In this document: positions 26,354 to 33,418 of the stretch, piece after piece
Position numbering within the stretch: the first letter of the stretch is position 1
How the letters are laid out: each line of letters opens with the position of its first letter
Source of the DNA: an uncultured Prevotella sp.
GTDB taxonomy: Bacteria > Bacteroidota > Bacteroidia > Bacteroidales > Bacteroidaceae
Direction of reading: 5' to 3'
DNA: 64,000 nt
NCBI GenBank assembly: GCA_900315635.1
Contig: OMZV01000004.1
Location: 60,135 to 124,134, forward strand
Made by a program: the position numbers and the translations under genes
Notes under the pieces: model-generated
Databases searched by the model: none
The model's input: the letters and a program-made list of their open reading frames with translations, nothing else
What the model was told of the DNA's origin: nothing

Positions 26354-27649
26354 ATGATATCATCGAAAGAACGCAAAGCAATCATCAACCTTATCCATCA
26401 GCAGGTAGTACCCGCCATAGGATGCACTGAGCCGATGGCAGTTGCCTTGTGCGTAGCGAAGGCCCGCGAGCTGTTGGGCTCTCTGCCTGAAAGTATTACT
26501 CTACATTTAAGCGCCAATATCCTAAAGAACGCTATGGGTGTCGGCATTCCCGGCACGGGCATGATTGGTCTGCCGATAGCTATTGCCCTGGGTGCCATCA
26601 TCGGTAAGTCGGAATATGGGCTGGAAGTGCTGAAAGGCTGTTCAAGGAAAGCCGTCAACGAGGGTAAGAAGTATATCGCCGAAGACAGGATCGACATAAA
26701 GCTCGAGACGGAAGACAAGGACAAGCTCTACATCAATGTCGTCTGCAAAGGCGGAGGGCATGAGACTGAGGCAACAATCCGTGGCGGTCACACAAACTTT
26801 GTTTTCCAGCGCAGGGACAATGAGATCTTGCTGAACAGGCGTGGCTGTGAGGCTGGCTGTGTGGAGAAGAATGATGTTGAACTGACATTGAAGAAGGTGT
26901 TCGATTTTGCCACACAGACCGACGTCGACGAGTTGAGGTTCATTCTTGACGCACGGAAGCTGAATGAGAATGCGGCGGAGGAAGGACTTCGCGAGAACTA
27001 CGGTCACCAACTGGGAAAGACGCTTTGCAGTCCTCTCGGCAAGGGTATCATGGGCGACAGTATATTCTCTCATATTCTTGCAAGGACGAGCTGCGCCTGC
27101 GACGCTCGAATGGCAGGGGCGATGATTCCGGTCATGAGCAACAGCGGTTCGGGCAATCAGGGTATTTGCACGACTATGCCGGTTGTCGTGTTTGCCGAGG
27201 AGAACCATAATACTGAGGAAGAGCTTATCCGGGCACTGATACTTAGTAATCTCACGGCGATATATATCAAGCAGAACCTCGGACCGCTATCAGCATTATG
27301 CGGATGCGTGGTTGCCGCAACGGGAAGCAGCTGCGGTATAACTTATCTTATGGGAGGGGGATATAATGAGGTGAGCTATGCGGTTCAGAACATGATTGCC
27401 AATGTGACGGGAATGATATGCGATGGCGCCAAGCCGAGTTGTGCCTTGAAGATGACGACGGGTGTCGGCACCGGAGTTATGAGTGCCATGCTTGCCATTA
27501 CACACAAGTCGGTGACTTCGGTAGAGGGCATCATTGATGATGATGTCGACCGGAGCATCCGCAATCTGGCGTCAATAGGCACAGGAGGTATGGACACTAC
27601 CGACAAGTTCATCCTCGATATTATGACCCACAAGCATCATAAGAAATAG
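26354..27649 (+). CDS. L-cysteine desulfidase / serine dehydratase-like (CyuA family, UPF0597)
   Basis: 431 residues from the ATG at 26354; upstream in-frame codons lie in the preceding terminator. Family marks: VVPAIGCTEPMAVAL with Cys24, NAMGVGIPGTG, and the C-terminal cysteines in GNQGICTTMP, LCGCVVAATGSSCGITY and MICDGAKPSCALK that hold a 4Fe-4S cluster. Known reaction: breakdown of L-cysteine to pyruvate, ammonia and sulfide in anaerobes; some members act on serine. Stands alone. Confidence 0.85.
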   Translation: MISSKERKAIINLIHQQVVPAIGCTEPMAVALCVAKARELLGSLPESITLHLSANILKNAMGVGIPGTGMIGLPIAIALGAIIGKSEYGLEVLKGCSRKAVNEGKKYIAEDRIDIKLETEDKDKLYINVVCKGGGHETEATIRGGHTNFVFQRRDNEILLNRRGCEAGCVEKNDVELTLKKVFDFATQTDVDELRFILDARKLNENAAEEGLRENYGHQLGKTLCSPLGKGIMGDSIFSHILARTSCACDARMAGAMIPVMSNSGSGNQGICTTMPVVVFAEENHNTEEELIRALILSNLTAIYIKQNLGPLSALCGCVVAATGSSCGITYLMGGGYNEVSYAVQNMIANVTGMICDGAKPSCALKMTTGVGTGVMSAMLAITHKSVTSVEGIIDDDVDRSIRNLASIGTGGMDTTDKFILDIMTHKHHKK

Positions 27650-27683
27650 TGGAACAGTCCAATGGCTGTTAATATATGGAGAT

Positions 27684-27723
27684 AAAAAAACAGCACCTGT
27701 CAGATGGCAGATGCTGTTTTTTT
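27684..27723. terminator. Bidirectional terminator
   Basis: AAAAAACAGCA and TGCTGTTTTTT flank a short inner loop, between the convergent desulfidase and cupin genes. Confidence 0.8.
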
Positions 27724-27751
27724 ATTGTTTTACCCAATAAAGGGAATTCAT

Positions 27752-28087
27752 TTATTCATGATGCTCAGGCACAATGGCGAGGTAGACGAGGTCATGGTCG
27801 GTGAGGTTCTCCATGTAGTGGGAGTGTCCCTCAGGACAGTAATGGCACTGTCCTACCCTGACTGTCTCGGTTATGCCGTCATAGTGGAATGTAGCCACGC
27901 CGCTGATGACGAACACTATCTCGCAGTTGCCCTCATGTTTGTGGACTCCGCTGGATGCGCCCGGGCGGAGGGTTGAGTACATTATCTTAACCTTATTGTC
28001 AACATAGTTGCGGGTGTCGAGTGCGCCCTTGCCACCCTTGAAGTTCATCTGATGGACTTCAGGAATCTTGTCGAAATCTATTATCAT
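27752..28087 (-). CDS. Small cupin-domain protein
   Basis: 111 residues forming one cupin barrel. Motif 1: GASSGVHKHEGNCEIVFVISG with the His-His-Glu metal ligands (about 45-62); motif 2: GQCHYCPEGHSHYMEN with the last His (about 78-93). Such single-domain cupins are often sugar isomerases, dioxygenases or binding proteins. No substrate clue in the context. It follows the Oar-like receptor gene but is separated from it by a strong hairpin. Confidence 0.82.
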   Translation of the reverse strand: MIIDFDKIPEVHQMNFKGGKGALDTRNYVDNKVKIMYSTLRPGASSGVHKHEGNCEIVFVISGVATFHYDGITETVRVGQCHYCPEGHSHYMENLTDHDLVYLAIVPEHHE

Positions 28088-28109
28088 TTATGAATGTCTG
28101 ACGTTAATT

Positions 28110-28163
28110 GTTGAGTGTTGAATGTCAGTTGTTTGTGAATAGCAGACATTCAACACTGTCAAC
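28110..28163 (-). terminator. Hairpin after the Oar-like receptor
   Basis: GTTGAGTGTTGAATGTC (28110-28126) pairs with GACATTCAACACT-GTCAAC (28145-28163) directly after the receptor stop; a weak T-rich stretch follows on the minus strand. Confidence 0.65.
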
Positions 28164-31100
28164 TTAGAATGTATACTTCAATCCAATCTGCCCGCGCCAA
28201 CGGCTGTAGATGTCGCTGTAGTCACGGTTGGCATATCCGCCGGTGAACTGATAAACGCCATTGCCACGGTATGTAAGCGGACTGTAGTAAACGCCGAATC
28301 CGTCGCCGTAGGTATGACCCCATTTCTTGTTGAGCAGGTTGCCGATGTTCATGACGTCTACTGTCAGCTCAACGCTGTTCACCTGTCCTGCAACCTTGAA
28401 AGAGAACTTCTGTCCGAAGTGAACGTCAAAGTGCTGCTCGAAAGCGAGGTTGTCGGCGTAACGCTTGTAGAATTCGCCGCGGTGCTTGCTAAGATAAGAG
28501 TCGCCTTCAATCCAAGCCTCCATCAACTGGCGCTGCATGTCGGCTGTGAGTTTAGGAGCCTGGCCATCGTGTGATGCCTTGAAGTTATCAACATAGTCGG
28601 CACCGAAGACATGATTGGTAAGAGCATTGACATTGTATGATGTTTCCTCGAAAGGCATGCTAGCCAACTGCTCCTTTGTAGGAATGAACAGGAGGTCGTT
28701 GCCGCTGGCTCCGTCGCCATTGACATCACCGTAGGTGTAAACGGTGTATGGTGAGCCGCTCTTTGCCGTGTAGATAATTCCAAGAGTTGTCTGCCATTGC
28801 TTCTGTGCACCGTATTTAACGTGGTAGTAAGCGCTTGCCTGAATACGGTGAGGAACGTTGTAGGCAGAGTTGCCGAGTTCAGGATCGTTAGGGTTGATGT
28901 ATGTGTAATTGTAACGCCAGTTACTTTCAGCTACTGAGCTTCCACCATTGTTCACGCTCTTCGACTTTGTCCATGTGTAGCTTGCCATGAGGTCGAGACC
29001 GAAGTCAAAATGCTTCTGGGCACGGAGCGAGAGGTTTACTGTATAACCCTTATTGGTGTTATAGAGGGCATAGATATTGCTGAACGGTGTACCTGTGGTT
29101 ATCTTGGTGAACATAGGACGGTTGTCGGCAACCATCTCGGTTCCCTTGAAATAGGTCTGTCCGTAGGTTACGCCGGTCTCGTCAACGGCAAGGTTCTTAT
29201 ACAGAATGTCGTTAAGGGTCTTCGAGTAAATAGCCTCTGCGGTCCAGTCGATACCGAGAGCCTTGAAGTCGAATCCGAGATTGAAGCGCAAGTTCTGGGC
29301 GAACTTGAAGTTCTTGTCATAAACATTGACTGTCTCATTGCCTGAAGTAGCTGACGCTGAAGCAACATTCGGCTCCTGACCGTTAGGGTCAAGGATAACG
29401 TTTATTCCCTTAGGCTTGTTGAGATAGTACTGCGACATCTGTATTCCGGTGTTTGAGAAGTTGTTCGAGATCCACACGAACGGGATACGTCCGGTGAATA
29501 CTCCGGCTCCACCACGAAGAATAAAGCGGCGATCGCCATTGATGTCCCAACGGAATCCGACACGAGGACTCCACAATGGAGTGCTTGAAAGTTTCTGGTC
29601 AGTGCGCAGATCCCATCCCTTTGTCTTTGCATACTCATTGAACGGAACATTAGCGGCAGGTGTATCGAAGAATATTGGGATGTCCATGCGCAGTCCGTAG
29701 GTAAGCTGGAAGTTAGGAGTTGCGTCCCACTTGTCCTGTACATAGAATCCAAGTTGAGCGGCGCCGAAGCTTGCTTCCCATCTAGGATCGCCCGTAACAT
29801 CCACATTTGCGTGCCCGTAACGATAGTAGTTTATGTAGTTCTGAGTCGGATCGACCTGTCCGTCATCCATATAATCGGCATAATAACGGTTGAAGTCGTC
29901 CGGAGTCTGGAAGCTGTAAGTACCGTAAAGATCCTGAATAAAGAGATTGGAGAAGTTGTAAATCTCGTTGTGTGTTCCGAAAGTAAAGGTATGATTACCT
30001 GCATACCAGGTAAGGTTGTCCTCGATAGTCCAGATGTCCTGGTCGAGAGAGTTTGCCATAGAAGAGCGCTCATTACCGAGGTTCAGGGTACCGCCACCAA
30101 CTCCCGCGACAGAGATACTTGGGAACGGGGCGCCTACATCACGCTTATCACGGACACGGACGTAGCTTACACGCGCCTCATTACTGACGGTCGGAGAGAT
30201 TCGGCTTTGCAGTTCACCGATCCAAGAGTTAGTTACGCTCTTGAAAGGATAACTGTAGAGATTGTCATTGAGCGCGCGGATACCACCGCCATTGTTCAGC
30301 TGCTTGGCGTCAACAAGGCTCCAACGGATGGTAAACTTATTGAACTCATTGATGTTCCAGTCGAGCTTTACGCCTGCCTTATGGCTCTTTGTATAAATAT
30401 CCTCGGTAGAGAAAGCACCCGGATAAGTAGTTCCCTGCTTATCGGCTATCTGCTTTAACTTGTTAACAATGTCGGTAGCGACATCCATATCAACCTGCGA
30501 TGATGACGAGCCGTATGCATAAAGATTAGGATATGACTTGTCGTTCATCTCATAGTTGGCGAAGAAGAAGAGCTTATCCTTGATGATAGGACCACCAAGA
30601 GTGACGCCCCAGTTGTAATCCTTCTCCTTATTATATTTAGGAGCATAGCCCGAACCATCAGCCAGACTGTAGTGGTGTCCCATGAGATTCTGGTTGTATC
30701 CATAGCCATAGACACTGCCGTGGAACTGGTTAGTACCGCTCTTTGTGATTGCGTTGACCGAGCCACCGGTGAATCCGCTCTGCCGAACATCGAACGGAGC
30801 GACATTGACTTGAATCTGCTCGATGGTCTCAAGAGAAACCGGCTGAGTGCCGGCCTGACCGCCATTAGAGCCCGTGCTTGAGAGTCCGAACACGTCATTG
30901 TTGGCAGCTCCATCGATAAGCAACTGATTGTAGCGGTTGTTTGTTCCCGCAAAAGACATCACACCGGTGTTCGTTGTAGCCAGCTGAGGATTCAGCCGGG
31001 CAACATCAGCAATGCTGTGGCTAATCGACGGCATATCGTTGATTTGCTGAGAGTTGAGGCTTTGGGCTGCGCCTGTCTTAGTAGCGTTCAGTCCGGCGTT

Positions 31101-31463
31101 GCCCGTAACGACTACTTCCTGAAGCTCGCGGGTGTCTCCCTGAAGCGAGCACGACAGATTCTCGGTCTCACCAAGCCTGAGGTTTACATTGTTGAACACC
31201 TTCGTCCGATTGCCAATGTAGGAAATCTCAACCTTATACGGTCCGCCCACACGCATTCCCTGAATCGTGTAACGTCCGTCGACATTAGTAACGGCACGAT
31301 AGACAGTTCCTGAAGGTTGGTGGGTGGCGGTGACAGTAGCTCCGATGACCGACTCGCCGTCGCTGGTTACTAAACCTGAAATACCCGAAGTGGTTACCTG
31401 TGCGACAGCTGCCGACGCCATCATTAAGAACAATGTCAGCAGAATAAATAGCTTTTTTTGCAT
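28164..31463 (-). CDS. Oar-like TonB-dependent receptor
   Basis: 1099 residues. Signal peptide about 1-21 (AVAQ), then a carboxypeptidase-regulatory-like beta domain (about 25-110: GISGLVTSDGESVIGATV), a TonB plug starting at QEVVVTGNAG and containing the SFAGTNNRYNQLLIDG and TGGSVNAITKSGTN blocks typical of Oar proteins, and a large barrel ending in KYTF. Oar-type receptors carry large substrates; in other bacteria one moves proteins across the outer membrane. Here the ligand is unknown. A TATATTTG -7 box on the minus strand (31524-31517) precedes it. The only same-strand partner downstream is the cupin gene. Confidence 0.92.
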   Translation of the reverse strand: MQKKLFILLTLFLMMASAAVAQVTTSGISGLVTSDGESVIGATVTATHQPSGTVYRAVTNVDGRYTIQGMRVGGPYKVEISYIGNRTKVFNNVNLRLGETENLSCSLQGDTRELQEVVVTGNAGLNATKTGAAQSLNSQQINDMPSISHSIADVARLNPQLATTNTGVMSFAGTNNRYNQLLIDGAANNDVFGLSSTGSNGGQAGTQPVSLETIEQIQVNVAPFDVRQSGFTGGSVNAITKSGTNQFHGSVYGYGYNQNLMGHHYSLADGSGYAPKYNKEKDYNWGVTLGGPIIKDKLFFFANYEMNDKSYPNLYAYGSSSSQVDMDVATDIVNKLKQIADKQGTTYPGAFSTEDIYTKSHKAGVKLDWNINEFNKFTIRWSLVDAKQLNNGGGIRALNDNLYSYPFKSVTNSWIGELQSRISPTVSNEARVSYVRVRDKRDVGAPFPSISVAGVGGGTLNLGNERSSMANSLDQDIWTIEDNLTWYAGNHTFTFGTHNEIYNFSNLFIQDLYGTYSFQTPDDFNRYYADYMDDGQVDPTQNYINYYRYGHANVDVTGDPRWEASFGAAQLGFYVQDKWDATPNFQLTYGLRMDIPIFFDTPAANVPFNEYAKTKGWDLRTDQKLSSTPLWSPRVGFRWDINGDRRFILRGGAGVFTGRIPFVWISNNFSNTGIQMSQYYLNKPKGINVILDPNGQEPNVASASATSGNETVNVYDKNFKFAQNLRFNLGFDFKALGIDWTAEAIYSKTLNDILYKNLAVDETGVTYGQTYFKGTEMVADNRPMFTKITTGTPFSNIYALYNTNKGYTVNLSLRAQKHFDFGLDLMASYTWTKSKSVNNGGSSVAESNWRYNYTYINPNDPELGNSAYNVPHRIQASAYYHVKYGAQKQWQTTLGIIYTAKSGSPYTVYTYGDVNGDGASGNDLLFIPTKEQLASMPFEETSYNVNALTNHVFGADYVDNFKASHDGQAPKLTADMQRQLMEAWIEGDSYLSKHRGEFYKRYADNLAFEQHFDVHFGQKFSFKVAGQVNSVELTVDVMNIGNLLNKKWGHTYGDGFGVYYSPLTYRGNGVYQFTGGYANRDYSDIYSRWRGQIGLKYTF

Positions 31464-31516
31464 AACAAGCTTATAAAAATTAGTTGTGTGACTAAGTTGA
31501 TTTTTTAATTTTGCTG

Positions 31517-31524
31517 CAAATATA
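31517..31524 (-). promoter_or_regulatory. -7 box of the Oar-like receptor
   Basis: TATATTTG read on the minus strand, 54 bases upstream of the start. No good -33 element at 19-20 bases. Confidence 0.4.
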
Positions 31525-31651
31525 ACTAATTTTCTTTAAACTGCTATTACAAAAACAAGAAAGATGTTAAAGGCAGAGCAAAATTTATTTCCACCACACA
31601 TTATATATAATTCTACCCTGCCTTATTTATATAGTAAGACCTAGATTACAA

Positions 31652-31715
31652 CGATTTACCGGTCAGTTGTTTTAGATTTAGCTGTCAACTGTCTTCGATT
31701 TACCGGTCAGTTGTT
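31652..31715. repeat. 20-base direct repeat over a gene end
   Basis: CGATTTACCGGTCAGTTGTT occurs exactly at 31652-31671 and 31696-31715, with a degenerate third copy between them. The second copy encodes the last residues (EQLTGKS) of the small membrane protein; the first lies after its stop. It looks like a tandem duplication of the gene's 3' end. Confidence 0.75.
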
Positions 31716-32043
31716 CTATATACTTGTCATGGGCAGCCTTCACCAACTCACCCAAATGGTCGTTCCGCACGGCATGAACAGATATTGTTCGTCCTGCCAA
31801 GGCACAAATAGAGAGCAGAACGACATAGATACATATTGCCCAGAAGAAACGGAACCTCCACAGATAGAAGCCCATCATGAAAGCAAGCAGTCCGGCAACA
31901 AGTATAACGTAAGCCCAGCCTACCACCTTTCCTACATGACGCTGAACGCGGGCAGCAGCCTGGAACTCCTCATCGGCATCGAGCACCTCATTGCCGTGAA
32001 TGCGCCATTGGCGTTCAGCCTCATCAACAGACAGCCTGTCCAT
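31678..32043 (-). CDS. Small two-helix membrane protein, unknown
   Basis: 121 residues from the ATG at 32043; a GTG one codon earlier overlaps the preceding stop. Two hydrophobic segments (about 42-62 and 67-87) with an Arg-rich hairpin between them, and soluble ends. Probably co-translated with the WG-repeat-like gene, whose TAG ends 3 bases before it. Not recognised. Confidence 0.65.
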   Translation of the reverse strand: MDRLSVDEAERQWRIHGNEVLDADEEFQAAARVQRHVGKVVGWAYVILVAGLLAFMMGFYLWRFRFFWAICIYVVLLSICALAGRTISVHAVRNDHLGELVKAAHDKYIEQLTGKSKTVDS

Positions 32044-32045
32044 CA

Positions 32046-32717
32046 CTAACGCTCGCGCCCCCTGGGAGCAGTATCAAGTAACACCGTGCGCTCGCCAACC
32101 CTTGCAACGAAGTAAGGTTCCTCGTCACGCAGCGAAATATCGTCATAGCGGAACGGAGCGACTATCGTGTCATGACCATCGGCAAGGATAAGTCCCATCT
32201 TCCCGTCCTTCTGGGCTATGACAGGAGTCTGGCGGATGTCATCAACATAGACATACGGAGTCCGCAGGAACTCATACTGGGCACTGACCGTCACATTGCC
32301 GTCATTGTCCTTGATACCATACTTTCCATTCTCCTCGAAAACCTTGTGGAAACGGAAATAAGTATCACGGATAGCCTTAAGGTACATCACCCATTTGCGC
32401 TTATCGTTGACCATTGTCATCATATAAGAGAACGTATCGCAATAGTTAGCCATAGCGCGCACAAGAACCATCTTCATGTCCAGTCCGTCGAGAGCATGGC
32501 GGTTAAGGTCAATGTAAGCGGCAATGGTACGTTCCTTCTGGTCGAGCGGCATATCCTTAAGCCTAGCCTCAAACTTCTCCATTGTCCTGTGAGAGCCTGA
32601 CATACCTTTTATATAACGGTGAATCTGGCGGCAAATCTCATCGCAAACGAATTTGCTTATCTGCCGTCGCTCTATAGGGTCAGAGTACTGTGACTCAAAG
32701 TTTTCTTGTGTAATCAT
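32046..32717 (-). CDS. WG-repeat-like protein, unknown function
   Basis: 223 residues, no signal peptide. The N-terminal 120 or so residues are helical; the C-terminal part has two units that resemble WG beta-repeats (NGKYGIKDNDGNVTVSAQYE and DGKMGLILADGHDTIVAPFR). WG repeats are found in Bacteroidota surface and effector proteins, but function is rarely known. First gene of a two-gene operon with a good promoter. Confidence 0.68.
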   Translation of the reverse strand: MITQENFESQYSDPIERRQISKFVCDEICRQIHRYIKGMSGSHRTMEKFEARLKDMPLDQKERTIAAYIDLNRHALDGLDMKMVLVRAMANYCDTFSYMMTMVNDKRKWVMYLKAIRDTYFRFHKVFEENGKYGIKDNDGNVTVSAQYEFLRTPYVYVDDIRQTPVIAQKDGKMGLILADGHDTIVAPFRYDDISLRDEEPYFVARVGERTVLLDTAPRGRER

Positions 32718-32751
32718 AAGCTTGTGTCCTCAATGTATTATATTTCAGTCC

Positions 32752-32783
32752 CAAAGGTACGGACAATTTGTCTTATTACCAAA
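32752..32783 (-). promoter_or_regulatory. Promoter of the WG-repeat-like operon
   Basis: On the minus strand: TTTG (32783-32780), 20 bases, TACCTTTG (32759-32752), 35 bases before the start. Confidence 0.65.
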
Positions 32784-32800
32784 TAAAAGTCGCTAAAAAT

Positions 32801-32884
32801 GATATAGACTTCCACAATGACACCGGTCCGTTGACATAGTGTCATGACATTACTTGACCATAATCAACGGAATTGATATAGACT
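32801..32884. promoter_or_regulatory. Interleaved repeats between divergent promoters
   Basis: A 10-base direct repeat GATATAGACT (32801-32810, 32875-32884) frames two crossed inverted repeats: ATGACAC/GTGTCAT (32817-32823, 32839-32845) and CCGTTGA/TCAACGG (32828-32834, 32864-32870). The block lies exactly between the WG-repeat promoter and the promoter of the 29-residue peptide, the place expected for a shared operator. Confidence 0.5.
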
Positions 32885-32923
32885 AAGAAAGAGCAAAAAC
32901 CGGATAATTTATGCGGAAAATAT

Positions 32924-32954
32924 TTGCTGTGTTCGCACACAGGCACTACCTTTG
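32924..32954 (+). promoter_or_regulatory. Promoter of the 29-residue peptide locus
   Basis: TTG (32924-32926), 20 bases, TACCTTTG (32947-32954). Confidence 0.7.
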
Positions 32955-32961
32955 CAGTGCA

Positions 32962-33060
32962 ATTAGCGAAAAAGGGCAAGCTAGTAGCCCTGGTACAAAT
33001 AATAAAGTTGAACCGGTTCACGCTAGTGGACCAGAAAAATCAGAGAAAGGATTTAAGTAA
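32962..33060 (+). promoter_or_regulatory. Structured leader of the 29-residue peptide
   Basis: About 100 bases of leader with several pairings: GGGC/GCCC around the first GCTAGT, CTGGT with ACCAG closing a larger arm, and a GAACCGGTTC palindrome (33010-33019). GCTAGT occurs twice. It is more structured than other leaders here and may be a cis-acting RNA element; no known riboswitch class was recognised. Confidence 0.45.
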
Positions 33061-33062
33061 TT

Positions 33063-33152
33063 ATGATGACGACAATTTTAGTTTTTGCAGTAATTGCAGC
33101 AGTTGTAGCAAACGCAATTCGTGTTAACAACAAGATTGAGCTCAACAAGTAA
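33063..33152 (+). CDS. 29-residue single-span membrane peptide
   Basis: ATG at 33063 (a second ATG follows at once) to TAA at 33152. The sequence is Thr-Thr then a hydrophobic run (about residues 5-19: ILVFAVIAAVVANAI), then a polar tail with Arg, Lys and Asn. An AG-rich GAGAAAGG precedes the start. It has its own promoter, a structured leader, and a terminator hairpin after it, so it is transcribed as a unit. Small single-span peptides of this kind can be toxins, regulators of larger membrane proteins or stress peptides; nothing tells which. It is too short to be found by routine gene calling. Confidence 0.6.
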   Translation: MMTTILVFAVIAAVVANAIRVNNKIELNK

Positions 33153-33218
33153 ACTGCCAGACGATGCGGGGCGCAAGCTCCAAATCATCAGCTAAGCTAA
33201 AAAAAATCGTGGCGAAGG

Positions 33219-33248
33219 CATTTCTGAGCCACTTCTTTTGAAAACATT
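33219..33248 (+). terminator. Terminator of the 29-residue peptide gene
   Basis: GTGGC and GCCAC with a 14-base loop, followed by TTCTTTT. Confidence 0.6.
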
Positions 33249-33275
33249 CAATAATAAGAACTACATATTTGTCAG

Positions 33276-33316
33276 GCGAGCGGAGCGATACTTCAAGTAT
33301 CACCCCGCTCGTTTGC
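33276..33316. terminator. Second hairpin before the GH59 gene
   Basis: GCGAGCGG/CCGCTCG with an inner GATACTT/AAGTATC stem, followed by TTTGC. Together with the preceding hairpin it insulates the GH59 promoter. The remaining bases to 33418 hold only that promoter. Confidence 0.6.
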
Positions 33317-33358
33317 TTTATATACCTGCCATGAAAACCGAGAAAAAGCGCCTTTTGT

Positions 33359-33389
33359 TTTGCAGTATCAATCTTTTGTTTTAAATTTG
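33359..33389 (+). promoter_or_regulatory. Promoter of the GH59 gene
   Basis: TTTG (33359-33362), 19 bases, TAAATTTG (33382-33389), 29 bases before the ATG. Confidence 0.65.
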
Positions 33390-33418
33390 TGACGGAATAA
33401 CTATAACCATATTATATA

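Noticed and set aside
29754-30458. 234-codon plus-strand frame inside the Oar-like receptor
   Set aside because: Antisense shadow of a well supported 1099-residue receptor; no promoter and no recognisable domain.
31652-31715. Short CRISPR or att site
   Set aside because: Only two exact copies, one of them coding; better seen as a gene-end duplication. No integrase nearby.
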